Notes: a model not told the origin generated them from the sequence alone. Positions 18,131-27,298 are shown, counted from the first letter of the stretch. The stretch is 64,000 bases of DNA from Acidovorax temperans (GCF_006716905.1 NZ_VFPV01000004.1:186001-250000), one strand, 5' to 3'. Made by a program: numbers and translations.

Positions 18131-19384
18131 ATGCAGACCCAACTCGCCCCCGAATACGCAGCCCGCCCCGACGGCCAGGAAGCCGAAGCCATCCTGCGCA
18201 AGTGCGTGCACTGCGGCTTTTGCACCGCCACCTGCCCCACCTACCAGCTGCTGGGCGACGAGCTGGACGGGCCGCGCGGCCGCATCTACCTTATCAAGCA
18301 GGTGCTGGAAGGCGCCGAGCCCACGCGCGCCACGCAGATGCACCTGGACCGGTGCCTGACCTGTCGCAACTGCGAAAGCACCTGCCCCAGCGGCGTGCAG
18401 TACGGCCACCTGGTGGACATTGGCCGCAAGATCGTGGACGAAAAAGTGCCTCGCCCTGCAGGCGAGAAGGCACTGCGCTGGGCACTGAAGGAAGGCCTGC
18501 CCTCGCCCTTGTTCGCACCCGCCATGAAGGCCGGGCAAATGGTGCGCGGCCTGCTGCCCGAAGCACTCAAGGCCAAGGTGCCCGCCCCCCGTGACGCCGG
18601 GGCCTGGCCCACGCGTGAACATGCGCGCAAGGTCATCATGCTGGCCGGCTGCGTGCAGCCCGCGATGATGCCCAACATCAACACCGCCACTGCCCGTGTG
18701 CTCGACGCCGTGGGTGTGCAGTCGGTCATCGTGCCCAAGGCCGGGTGCTGCGGTGCGGTGAAGTTCCACCTCAACGACCAGGAAGGCGGCAAGGCTGAGA
18801 TGCGCGCCAACATCGATGCCTGGTGGCCCCTGGTGGAGCAGGGCGGGGTGGAGGCCATTGTGATGAACGCGTCGGGCTGCGGTGTGACGGTGAAGGAATA
18901 CGGCCACCTGCTCAAGGACGATGCGCAATACGCCGCCAAGGCCGAGCGCATCAGCGCCCTCACACGCGACTTGTCAGAACTGCTGCCCGCCATGCTGCCC
19001 GAGCTGGCTGCCAAGCTGCAGGGCCGTGTGAGCCAGCCCGACACCCTGTACGCTTACCACCCCCCCTGCACCCTGCAGCATGGGCAAAAGCTGCGCGGCG
19101 GGGTGGAGGCGCGCCTGAACCAGCTCGGCTTCAAGCTGCGCGCCGCGCGCAATGAGGCACACCTGTGCTGCGGCTCTGCGGGCACGTATTCGGTGCTGAA
19201 CCCCGACCTCTCTCACCAGCTGCGCGATCGCAAACTGGGCGTGCTGAACGAAGCCTTCGGCGAGCAGCCGCCGGACATGATTCTTTCGGCCAACATCGGC
19301 TGCATCACCCACCTGCAAAGCGGCACTGGCACGCCGGTACGGCACTGGGTGGAGGTGCTGGACGAAGCCCTGAGGCAGCGCTGA
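18131..19384 (+). CDS. glcF: Glycolate oxidase iron-sulfur subunit
   Basis: A 417-residue GlcF. Two 4Fe-4S clusters are bound by C25/C28/C31/C35 (CVHCGFCTATCP) and C75/C78/C81/C85 (CLTCRNCESTCP). Two CCG domains follow: KAGCCGAVKFH and HLCCGSAGTYS, each of the heterodisulfide-reductase type. It passes electrons from the flavin subunits to the membrane quinone pool. In E. coli glcE and glcF are adjacent; here a DUF1275 gene separates them. Confidence 0.95.
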   Translation: MQTQLAPEYAARPDGQEAEAILRKCVHCGFCTATCPTYQLLGDELDGPRGRIYLIKQVLEGAEPTRATQMHLDRCLTCRNCESTCPSGVQYGHLVDIGRKIVDEKVPRPAGEKALRWALKEGLPSPLFAPAMKAGQMVRGLLPEALKAKVPAPRDAGAWPTREHARKVIMLAGCVQPAMMPNINTATARVLDAVGVQSVIVPKAGCCGAVKFHLNDQEGGKAEMRANIDAWWPLVEQGGVEAIVMNASGCGVTVKEYGHLLKDDAQYAAKAERISALTRDLSELLPAMLPELAAKLQGRVSQPDTLYAYHPPCTLQHGQKLRGGVEARLNQLGFKLRAARNEAHLCCGSAGTYSVLNPDLSHQLRDRKLGVLNEAFGEQPPDMILSANIGCITHLQSGTGTPVRHWVEVLDEALRQR

Positions 19385-19587
19385 TCTCTCGCACGGCGTT
19401 GCAGCGTTTGCCTGATTTGCTGTTCGGACACGGTTGACGGACACCTCGTCGCGCCGGCCCAACACTATCTCCAAAGTGCGCAGCTTGATTGTTCGGGGGG
19501 CCAAAGAAAGTAGAGTTGAAACGTTCATTTACACAGTTTCAACACCTTCAGCCCTGGTGATCGGGTGGTAGTGCTGCGGGAGATTCC

Positions 19588-21330
19588 ATGAATAACCATC
19601 GCCATGCCTGGACGATGGGCCAGCGCTTGCTAGTGATCAACGGCGTGATGTTTGTGCTGCTTGCCGCTGTGGCGGTGGCCATCTGGTTGATGATGAGCCG
19701 CATCAGCGACGATGCGGATTCGGTGCGCACCGTCAACGTACCCCAGCTGCAGCGCATCTCGGAGATGGAACTGAACGTCACCCGCGTATCGCTGCAGTTG
19801 CGCCACGCCATTCTGGCGCGCAACGCCCAGGAACTGGAAGCCACGCTGGCCGATATTGCAGACAAGCGCAAAACCATTGCTGGAGCCATGGAAGGTCTGG
19901 GCCAGGGGATGTTCGATGACGAAGGTCGCCAGGCGTTCGTGCCCTTGCAAGGCTTGGTGAACGAGTTCTGGAAGGTGGGAGAGGAAAACCTGCGCCTCAT
20001 CCAGGACGGCAAGAAGGATGAAGCGTTCGCCTTCCTGGTGGATCGCACCATCCCTGCGCGCAACAAAATTCTCACCGTGCTGGATAGTGAAAAAAAGCGC
20101 CAGAGCCAGCGCCTGTCCCTGACCATCAACGAGGTGAAAAGCCTGGCCGCTGCCGACCGCAACATCGCCGTGGCGGTGATGGTGCTGGTGGTGGCCTGCC
20201 TTTCGGGCCTGGGGTTGTACCTGCGCGCGGTGGTGCGCGACCTGGGGGCAGACCCGCCCGACCTCAAGCGCGTGGCGCTGGCCGTGGCCAACGGTGATCT
20301 GGGTGTGGAGGTGCTGACCCGCGAGGGGGACAAAGCCAGCATCATGGCGGGCCTGCGCAACATGCGCGAGCGCCTCGCCGAAGTGGTGGGCACCGTTCGC
20401 CAGAGTGCAGAAAGCGTGTCTGCCGCGAGCCGTGAAATCTCTGCGGGCAACCACGATTTGTCCGCCCGCACCGAGCAGCAGGCCGCAGCGCTGCAGCAAA
20501 CGGCCGCGTCGATGGACGAAATGGGCGCCGCCGTGCGCCAGAACGCCGAAAGCGCCCGCTGTGCCGACCAGCTCGCCAAGGAAGCTGCCCGGGTGGCAGA
20601 GCAGGGTGGCACGGTGGTGAGCAACGTGGTGAACACCATGAAGGGCATCCACGACAGCAGCAATCGCATCAGCAACATCATCGGGGTGATCGACTCCATT
20701 GCCTTCCAGACCAACATCCTGGCGCTGAATGCCGCGGTGGAAGCCGCCCGCGCGGGCGAGCAGGGCCGGGGCTTTGCGGTGGTGGCAGCCGAGGTGCGTA
20801 CCTTGTCGCAACGCACGGCCACTGCGGCCAAGGAGATCAAGGAGCTGATCACCGCCAGCGCCCTGCAGGTTCACCAGGGAAGCACGCAGGTCAACGAGGC
20901 GGGCGCCACGATGACCGAAGTGGTCGATGCCATCCGCCGCGTGACGGCCCTGATGGGTGAGATCAGCGCATCCAGCGAAGAGCAAAGCCGTGGTGTGCAG
21001 CAGATTGCCGAGGCGGTCACCGTCATCGACCAGGGCACACAGCAAAACGCTGCTCTGGTGGAAGAAATGGCCGCCGCCGCCAGCAGCCTGGAAAACCAGG
21101 CCGCAGCCTTGGTGCAAGCCATGGCCGTCTTCCGCATGGCGGGCGAATCGTTGGGCCAGCCCACGGCGGCTGTGCCTGCCCCTGCCTTTACCCCTGTGCC
21201 TGCACGGGCTCCAGCCGTTCAGCGTGCGCCGGCACCTGCGGTGCGCCATGCACCTGCTGCCGCACCAAAGCCCGCTGTGGCAGCGCCGGCCAAGGCCACG
21301 GCTTCTGACGACCATTGGGAATCGTTCTGA
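19588..21330 (+). CDS. Methyl-accepting chemotaxis protein
   Basis: A 580-residue chemoreceptor. TM1 is about residues 13-35. A periplasmic four-helix-bundle-type sensor spans about 36-190, TM2 is about 192-212, then comes a HAMP-like region. The cytoplasmic signalling tip has [30 protein letters not shown]. An Ala/Pro-rich linker leads to the C-terminal pentapeptide HWESF, resembling the NWETF tether that recruits CheR and CheB in enteric receptors. GGGAGA precedes the start. Ligand not predictable; no che genes are adjacent. Confidence 0.93.
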   Translation: MNNHRHAWTMGQRLLVINGVMFVLLAAVAVAIWLMMSRISDDADSVRTVNVPQLQRISEMELNVTRVSLQLRHAILARNAQELEATLADIADKRKTIAGAMEGLGQGMFDDEGRQAFVPLQGLVNEFWKVGEENLRLIQDGKKDEAFAFLVDRTIPARNKILTVLDSEKKRQSQRLSLTINEVKSLAAADRNIAVAVMVLVVACLSGLGLYLRAVVRDLGADPPDLKRVALAVANGDLGVEVLTREGDKASIMAGLRNMRERLAEVVGTVRQSAESVSAASREISAGNHDLSARTEQQAAALQQTAASMDEMGAAVRQNAESARCADQLAKEAARVAEQGGTVVSNVVNTMKGIHDSSNRISNIIGVIDSIAFQTNILALNAAVEAARAGEQGRGFAVVAAEVRTLSQRTATAAKEIKELITASALQVHQGSTQVNEAGATMTEVVDAIRRVTALMGEISASSEEQSRGVQQIAEAVTVIDQGTQQNAALVEEMAAAASSLENQAAALVQAMAVFRMAGESLGQPTAAVPAPAFTPVPARAPAVQRAPAPAVRHAPAAAPKPAVAAPAKATASDDHWESF

Positions 21331-21600
21331 CGCTTTGCTGAGGTGACCCGCCCGCTTCAAATCGGGCGGCATGGTGTTGTAGCTGGCTCTGCGCACGTCG
21401 AAAGAGCGTGATGTAGTGACGCATCCTGCGGTGCAAGTGTGTCTGTAGCTTGCAGAACTGTCTGGTTTCCCCCGTTTGTCATCTCGCCCGCCTGATCTAG
21501 CGGCGGACCGGGGCAAGACTGGGCAACGATCTCAAACGGAAATGTTCCCTGCCTGATGGGAACAGTGGGTGTGCCGTAGAGGCCGCCTTGGCAACCTGGC

Positions 21601-24111
21601 TTACTGCTGCGCCGCCGCCCAGGCGCGGAACTCTGCCTCGGGCAGTGGGCGGCTGAAGCGGTAGCCCTGGAACAGGTCGCAGCCAGAGCGCAGCAACCGT
21701 TCTTGCTGGGCCAGGGTCTCCACCCCCTCGGCCAGCACGCGCAAATCCAGCTGGTGGGCCATGGCCACGATGGCGTCGATCAGCACCGCTGGGCGTTTGC
21801 CTTGGCCGCTGTGCTCGGGGGCGTCGATGTCCATGGTGAACGAGCGGTCGATCTTCAGAACGTCAATCGGCAGGCGCTTGAGGTAGGCCAGGCTGGAATA
21901 CCCCGTGCCGAAGTCGTCGAGCGCGAAGCGCACACCGTGGCTGCGCAGCTGGGCCATTTTTTCCAGCGTGGCCTCCAGATCGTCCACCAGCACGCTTTCC
22001 GTCAATTCCAACTCCAGCGAAAAGGCGTCGATACCCACACGGGCGATCAGCGATTCAATGCGGCCGATGAAGTCCGCCTCCCGGAACTGACGGGCACTCA
22101 CGTTCACAGCCATCGTCAGCTTCGTAGCCCACGGAGTGCAGGCGGGATCGTTTTGCCACCGGTGCAGGGTGGTGGCAGCTTCTTCCAGCACCCAGTTGCC
22201 CAGGGGCACGATCAGGCCGCTGGCTTCGGCTTCGGGGATGAAATGCACGGGCGACACCAGGCCACGGCGCGGGTCTTGCCAGCGCACCAGGGCCTCTACA
22301 CCGGCCAGGCGGCCCTGACTGTCCACCTGCGGCTGGTAGTGCAACAGCAGCGGCGCGGGCTTGGCTTCCAACGCTCGGCGCAGGTCACTGCGCAGCGCCA
22401 GGCGTTCGCTGGCGGCTTCCTGCAAGGCATGGGCGAAAAAGTACACGCGGCTGTCGCCCGCATCCTTGGTGCGGTGCATGGCGGTTTCTGCTTCACGCAG
22501 CAGTTCAGGCGCGTCGCGGCTGTCGTTCGGAATCATCACCACACCTGCTCCGGCAGACAGGTGCAGCACCTGGCCCTGCACTTCCAGCGGCTCGGCAATC
22601 GCAGCCAGCAAGCGTTCGATGGTGCGTGCAGCTTCGGCCGATGCCTGGTTCAGATCGCCTTGCAGGTCGCACAGCAGCAGGGCGAAGGTGTCACCATCCA
22701 CCCGGGCCAGCCTTTGGCCCTGGCTCTGCAGCGCGCTCAGCCGCCGTGCCATGGTGCGCAACACAGTGTCGCCAGCGGCCATGCCCAGCGAGTCGTTGAC
22801 GGACTGGAAGGCGTTGATGTTGATGGTGGCCAGGGCTGCACGGCGCGGTTGCAGATCGGCCGCTGCCAGCTCCTGCACGACTTGTTCGAGCAACGAGCGC
22901 CTGTTGCTCAGCCCGGTCAACGCGTCGAAATGGGCCAGTTGGCGGATTTCGGCCTCGGCCGCGAGGCGGGTGCGGATGTCGCGCACCGCCACCACGCGCA
23001 CCTGGCGGTTGCCCAGCTGGCGGCGGCGTACGCTGCATTCGCAGGGGATGGTTTGCCCTTGTGCATCCTGCAGGTCCACTTCCCACACGCCTTCCATGCC
23101 CTGCGTGGTGCGTTGAATGGTGCGCTCCAGAAAGGGGGGGGAGACCCAGGAGAGCATGGCCGTGCCCACCAGTCCTCCGGGCGCAACGCCCATGAGGCGG
23201 TCAGCGGCCGCGTTCGCATCGGTGATGCGTCCGTTTTCGTGCAGGATGATGGCTTCAAAGGAGGCGTCTGACAGTTGCCGCAAGCGGGCCTCGCTTTCGG
23301 CCAGCGCCGTGTTGCGTGCCTGCAGTTCGCTCGCCATCTTTTCAAGGGCCTGGCCCAGGTCGTGGAGATCGCCACTGCCCTGCAGGCGTGGCAGGTGGGT
23401 GAAATCGCCTGCGCCAATGCGTTCCATGCCCGCACGCAGCGCGGCCACGGGCCGCAGAATGCCCCAGTGCGCCATAGCCAGCAGGCCCAGCGAACCAAGC
23501 AGCACGGCCATCGCCAGCACCACTGCCTGTGTACGGAGCTGGTTCCAGGTTTCTGCGGCCACTGGGCGCAGGTCATAGTCAATCCACAGCATGCCCTGGC
23601 GCGTGGCGCGCACTTCGCCAGACTGCAGGCCCATGGTGACCGGGGCCAGCGCGGTCAACCGCAGGTTTGCACGGTCCAGCGTCAAAAGCTCACGCTGCGC
23701 CCGGCGAACCTGCCGCACGGCGTCTTCGGTGTAGCCGGGTATGTGTTCCGCCGCGGTGCGGCCCTTCCAGGCAAAGCGGGTGGCGGCAATGACTTTGCCG
23801 TCTGGGCCCACCAGGGCGGCATAGGCAACGGCAGGGTTCAGGCCCAGCTGCGAAACAATGCCCACCGTACCGCTGCCATCGTTGCGGCGCAGAACGGTCT
23901 CCAAGGCCCGCTGGGTTTCCAGCAGTTCCGCGTGCGCCGTGTGGTCGGCAAATCGCTGCAGGTCCTGGGCGTAATGCCGTTGCTGGTCTGCGACCAGAAT
24001 CAAGGCCATCACCGCACTGGCAATGATGAGCGACAGAGGCAGCCACAGGCGCAGATTGAACACCCGCACGGTGTGCGTGGCGACTGCGGGCTGTGTGTGG
24101 GGCGCTGTCAT
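21601..24111 (-). CDS. Membrane PAS-GGDEF-EAL cyclic-di-GMP protein, likely phosphodiesterase
   Basis: An 836-residue inner-membrane protein. TM1 is about residues 20-42, a periplasmic sensor region follows, then a second TM (about 195-218), HAMP, PAS (about 270-385), GGDEF (from about 392, HFDALTGLSNRR) and EAL (about 580-830). The GGDEF motif is degenerate (R-V-DGDTF near residue 470), so cyclase activity is unlikely. EAL residues look intact: GVEALVRW (about 604), NVSARQF, ELTES, DDFGTGYSS (about 732), EGVET. Its start overlaps the end of the upstream binding-lipoprotein frame in ATGA, implying a matched pair. Confidence 0.9.
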   Translation of the reverse strand: MTAPHTQPAVATHTVRVFNLRLWLPLSLIIASAVMALILVADQQRHYAQDLQRFADHTAHAELLETQRALETVLRRNDGSGTVGIVSQLGLNPAVAYAALVGPDGKVIAATRFAWKGRTAAEHIPGYTEDAVRQVRRAQRELLTLDRANLRLTALAPVTMGLQSGEVRATRQGMLWIDYDLRPVAAETWNQLRTQAVVLAMAVLLGSLGLLAMAHWGILRPVAALRAGMERIGAGDFTHLPRLQGSGDLHDLGQALEKMASELQARNTALAESEARLRQLSDASFEAIILHENGRITDANAAADRLMGVAPGGLVGTAMLSWVSPPFLERTIQRTTQGMEGVWEVDLQDAQGQTIPCECSVRRRQLGNRQVRVVAVRDIRTRLAAEAEIRQLAHFDALTGLSNRRSLLEQVVQELAAADLQPRRAALATININAFQSVNDSLGMAAGDTVLRTMARRLSALQSQGQRLARVDGDTFALLLCDLQGDLNQASAEAARTIERLLAAIAEPLEVQGQVLHLSAGAGVVMIPNDSRDAPELLREAETAMHRTKDAGDSRVYFFAHALQEAASERLALRSDLRRALEAKPAPLLLHYQPQVDSQGRLAGVEALVRWQDPRRGLVSPVHFIPEAEASGLIVPLGNWVLEEAATTLHRWQNDPACTPWATKLTMAVNVSARQFREADFIGRIESLIARVGIDAFSLELELTESVLVDDLEATLEKMAQLRSHGVRFALDDFGTGYSSLAYLKRLPIDVLKIDRSFTMDIDAPEHSGQGKRPAVLIDAIVAMAHQLDLRVLAEGVETLAQQERLLRSGCDLFQGYRFSRPLPEAEFRAWAAAQQ

Positions 24112-25118
24112 GGGGTTGTGCCGCGTACGAAGCGGTCGTCGATCAGGTGGGTGGTGTCTACCCGCCTTTGCAGCAAGCCCTGTTCCAGCATGCCCAGCGC
24201 CATGCGCTGCGCCGAGGCGGCCAGCCGCGAGTCTGTTCCGCTCATCAGCGTGCGGTTGGCGGCGGCTGGTAGCTCGATACCGCTGAAGGCTGCATCCATC
24301 TCTGTCGGGGTGAGGCCCAGGCGAGGCGCCATGCGCCGCAGAGCGTCCTCCCGCGCGGTGCCCAGGTGGGCCAGGGCACGTTCCTAGGCGGCCAGCAGCT
24401 GTGAAATGCGCTGGGTGCAGCAGTCCAGGGCGTCGGTGCGCGCTACCAGCACATCCACGATTTCACCGGGGATGGCGCTGCTGTCAAACAGCACCGGCGC
24501 TCCCTCGCCACGCAAGACCTGCAGCACCGGGTCGAAGGTCACGAGCGCGTCCACCCGGCTCTCGCGCCAGGCCGTCAGGTGTTCGTCCAATGGCAGGGGC
24601 ACTACGGTGATGTCGGTGGTGCGCAGCCCAGTCTTGGCCAATGCAGCATTGAGCATGTAGGCGCCCACGGCGGTTTGTTCCACCCCCACCTTGCGGCCGC
24701 GCAGGTCCGCCAGCCCGGCCACCCCGTAGCGGGCCACCAGCGCGTCGGCGCCCTGGGAAATGTCCAAGACCCAGATCACCTTGATGGGAATGCCTTCCTG
24801 GACGAGCGTCAGGGCTTCGTCCAGCGTCAGCCCCGCCATGTCGAGCCGGCCGGTGCGCAGCCCATCCATGCTCTGGGTGGTGGAGCCCAGCTCCACCAGG
24901 CGCAGGGGAAGGCCTTCGTGCAGGCCCAGATCGCGCGCCAGGTACAGGGGCTCGTACCCCGTCCACGTGTTGGTGCCCACCGTCAGCGGGGGCTCATAGC
25001 GGGCGCCGCACGCGCTCAACAGCGCGGCGCAGGAGGCCAGGGCAAGTGCAATGCAAGTCCTCCGCCACCCGGTGCGTTTTGCCGGGGAATCCGCGATGTT
25101 GGGCACGGCGGAGTGCAT
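24108..25118 (-). pseudogene. Substrate-binding lipoprotein (NMT1/SsuA-like), interrupted by in-frame amber codon
   Basis: A periplasmic binding protein of the ABC sulfonate/nitrate/NMT1 class with a lipoprotein signal (ALLSACGARYEPP, lipobox LSAC). Family features include GTNTWTGYEPLYLARDLG, GRLDMAGLTLDEALTL and GRKVGVEQTAVGAYML. Translation stops at a TAG (24384-24386) after SQLLAA, at residue 245. The same frame then continues for 91 codons (ERALAHLGTAR... to RGTTP) and ends exactly overlapping the GGDEF/EAL start. The usual family length is about 320-340, so the stop removes the last quarter. A TGG-to-TAG change would restore 'AAWERAL', a common family pattern. No permease or ATPase is nearby, so it probably presents a ligand to the coupled sensor. 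Confidence 0.8.
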
Positions 25119-25322
25119 CCCCCAATAGTAAGCGAGTGTGAGTAAGCAGGTGTGTCAAACAAAGAACACATCGGTTTGGATGGCGCGGTTTCCCAGGGTA
25201 CGTCGCGCGGGGTACAACTCGCTGACAGCGCCAGAAACGGCCCGGCAGTGAAATCTGGGATGATGCGGGGTTGTTTTCTCCGTCCGCTGCTGCAGCCTGC
25301 CTGCGGCCTGATTGCCACGACC

Positions 25323-26120
25323 ATGTCTGCCGATTCTTCGTCCCCCTCTCCCGCTCCCGCATCTGCCGATGCCGCCGCTACCGGGGCCGGCCGTGCCCGC
25401 CGTGGCGGCAAGCGCCAGCGCCCCCGCAACCCTGCACCCGCGGCCACCACGCCGGATGCTGCCCCTGGCGTGGCCAAAGCCCCCCGCACTCCCCACCCCG
25501 TACTGGAACAACTGGCGGGCCTGTACCCCCACTTGTTTGGCGCGGTGTTCCGCCCGCTCAAGCGCGGTATCTTCCAGGACCTGCTGGCCGCCCACCCCGA
25601 CGCGTTTGAGCGCGAAGCCCTCAAGGTGGCGCTGGGCATCCACACCCGTTCCACCCGCTACCTGCAGGCCGTCGCCGCTGGCGAGCAGCGCCATGACCTG
25701 CAAGGCCAGCCTGTGGAAGCCATGGCCCCCGAGCATGTGCACCACGCCTTGCTGGAGGTGTACCGCCGCCGCAAGAACCAGAAGGGCCGCCCCACCGAAG
25801 ACCTGCTGCCCAAGCTGCGCAATCGCATCATTGCCGCGTTCGAAGCCTCTGGCCTGACCCGCGAGGCCTACACCGAACTGGTGGTGGGCCGCGACGATGC
25901 CGCCAACGCCATCCTCGAAGAAGCCTTCGCCGAATGGGCTGCCCGCAACGCCAAGGCCGAAGCCCTGCTGCGCGCCTTCGAGGCCAGCGGCAGCACGCTG
26001 GAGCAGTTTGCCGACATGTACGGCATGGACCCGCGCAGCACCGGCCAGCAACTCGAACGCGCGCGCAAATTGGCCGCTGCCGCCCAGGGCAACCCATCCG
26101 CCAGCACCCCGGCGGTGTAA
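25323..26120 (+). CDS. proQ: ProQ/FinO-domain RNA-binding protein
   Basis: A 265-residue protein. A basic, Ala/Pro-rich disordered N-terminus (RARRGGKRQRPRN) precedes a ProQ/FinO fold at about residues 55-170: LYPHLFGAVFRPLKRGIFQDLLAAHP, ALGIHTRSTRYLQAVAAGEQRHDLQGQP. A C-terminal helical extension follows. The family binds structured RNAs and 3' ends and acts as an sRNA chaperone. Start 25323 is preferred; in-frame upstream Met codons at 25260/25263 are possible. It diverges from the binding-lipoprotein gene. Confidence 0.88.
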   Translation: MSADSSSPSPAPASADAAATGAGRARRGGKRQRPRNPAPAATTPDAAPGVAKAPRTPHPVLEQLAGLYPHLFGAVFRPLKRGIFQDLLAAHPDAFEREALKVALGIHTRSTRYLQAVAAGEQRHDLQGQPVEAMAPEHVHHALLEVYRRRKNQKGRPTEDLLPKLRNRIIAAFEASGLTREAYTELVVGRDDAANAILEEAFAEWAARNAKAEALLRAFEASGSTLEQFADMYGMDPRSTGQQLERARKLAAAAQGNPSASTPAV

Positions 26121-26140
26121 CCACCCCACAGCACTGCCAT

Positions 26141-26166
26141 GCTGCTGACATCACGGTGTCAGCAGC
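26141..26166. promoter_or_regulatory. Perfect 10-bp inverted repeat after proQ
   Basis: GCTGCTGACA (26141-26150) and TGTCAGCAGC (26157-26166) with a 6-base spacer, 20 bases past the proQ stop. It has no T-tract, so it may be a processed 3' hairpin of proQ, or an operator in the original promoter region of the GyrI-like gene before the IS1595 insertion. Confidence 0.45.
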
Positions 26167-26186
26167 CACGCGGCACCATGCCAACC

Positions 26187-26199
26187 CTGTGAATAAATA
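26187..26199 (+). promoter_or_regulatory. Left half of a split LexA-box-like operator
   Basis: CTGTGAATAAATA ends exactly at the IS1595 left end. Joined with the right flank it rebuilds CTGTGAATAAATACAG, the CTGT-N8-ACAG LexA consensus. Confidence 0.55.
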
Positions 26200-26221
26200 A
26201 GGGGTATCTATTTAGCTCCAG
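26200..26221 (+). repeat. IS1595 left terminal inverted repeat
   Basis: 22 bp, a perfect complement of 27264-27285. Confidence 0.9.
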
Positions 26222-26239
26222 TGACGTGAGAATAGCTGG

Positions 26240-27241
26240 ATGGAAACCCAGATGCTAACGCCAACTCCTGGAGGGGACTACCCCCGCACCTGGAACGAAT
26301 TTCTTGACTGGTTTGCCACCGAAGAGGCTTGCCAGGCGTTCCTGGAGAAGCTTCGGTGGCCCCAAGGCTTCGTCTGCCCGCGTTGCGGCAACGCTGGCGA
26401 TGTGTACCGCGCCAGCCGCACCCGCCTGATGTGCCGCTCATGCCAGTACCAAGGCACAGTGACATCTGGAACCATCTTTGACAAGACGCGCACACCGCTG
26501 CGTGTCTGGCTGGCTGCAGCTTGGTACCTGACCAATCAGAAACAAGGCGTGAGCGCCCTGGGGCTGCAGCGCGTATTGGGTTTGGGGAGCTACCAGACCG
26601 CCTGGACCATGCTGCACCGGTTTCGACGTGCCATGGTCCGCCCGGGCCGGGACAAGCTCAAGGGGCTTGTGGAGGTGGATGAAACGTACCTGTCCATCAC
26701 GGATCGCAAGAATCCCGCCACCCCTGCAGGGCGCAAGAGCAGCACCACCAAAGTGTTGATGGTCATGGCGGTGGAGATCGTGGAGCCCAAGGGGTTTGGG
26801 CGCATCCGGTTACGCCGCATTGACCGAGACGCCGCCACCCACGTAATCCCCTTTGTGCAGGAGGTGGTCGAGCCTGGAGCCCAGGTACGCACGGATGGTT
26901 CGGCGGCATACCGCGCTCTGGGAGAACTGGGTTACACCCACCAGCGCACCGTCATGCTCGGCTCAGGCGTACCTGCCCATGTCTCCATGGCGGGAGTGCA
27001 CCGGGTCGCCTCACTGGTACAGCGCTGGGTGCTGGGAACACATCATGGCTCTGTACAGCCAGACCACCTGGACGCCTATCTCGATGAATTCGTGTTCCGT
27101 TTCAACCGGCGCACATCCAGCTCACGCGGGATGCTGTTTTACCGCTTGCTGCAGCAAGCGGTGGTTACGCCGCCAGTGACGTATGGGGATGTCGTGAGCA
27201 AGAACACCGGGGAGAGCCAATCGGATACCATTGCTGGATGA
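26240..27241 (+). CDS. IS1595-family transposase
   Basis: A 333-residue ISXO2-type transposase. An N-terminal zinc ribbon (CPRCG...CRSCQY) precedes the catalytic domain with first Asp in VEVDETYLS and second Asp in VRTDGSAAY. The region after HVSMAGVHRVASLVQRW ends in the family signature LGTHHGSVQPDHLDAYLDEF and FRFNRRT. The frame is intact with no internal stops, so it is likely functional. Confidence 0.93.
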   Translation: METQMLTPTPGGDYPRTWNEFLDWFATEEACQAFLEKLRWPQGFVCPRCGNAGDVYRASRTRLMCRSCQYQGTVTSGTIFDKTRTPLRVWLAAAWYLTNQKQGVSALGLQRVLGLGSYQTAWTMLHRFRRAMVRPGRDKLKGLVEVDETYLSITDRKNPATPAGRKSSTTKVLMVMAVEIVEPKGFGRIRLRRIDRDAATHVIPFVQEVVEPGAQVRTDGSAAYRALGELGYTHQRTVMLGSGVPAHVSMAGVHRVASLVQRWVLGTHHGSVQPDHLDAYLDEFVFRFNRRTSSSRGMLFYRLLQQAVVTPPVTYGDVVSKNTGESQSDTIAG

Positions 27242-27263
27242 AATCACAGTATCAATGGGGCTG

Positions 27264-27285
27264 CTGGAGCTAAATAGATACCCCT
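27264..27285 (-). repeat. IS1595 right terminal inverted repeat
   Basis: 22 bp, the perfect partner of the left end. Confidence 0.9.
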
Positions 27286-27298
27286 TGAATAAATACAG
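27286..27298 (+). promoter_or_regulatory. Right half of a split LexA-box-like operator
   Basis: TGAATAAATACAG directly abuts the IS1595 right end and lies 9 bases before the GyrI-like start codon. Only the ACAG arm survives on this side. The Shine-Dalgarno GGGAG follows immediately. Confidence 0.55.

Larger units (their letters stand above)
26200..27285. mobile_element. IS1595-family (ISXO2-like) insertion sequence
   Basis: A 1,086-bp element with perfect 22-bp terminal inverted repeats (26200-26221 and 27264-27285; AGGGGTATCTATTTAGCTCC...). It is flanked by the direct repeat TGAATAAATA (26190-26199 and 27286-27295). One intact transposase gene. The perfect ends and flanks suggest a recent insertion. 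A 10-bp duplication is longer than the 8 bp I know for the family. Confidence 0.92.
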
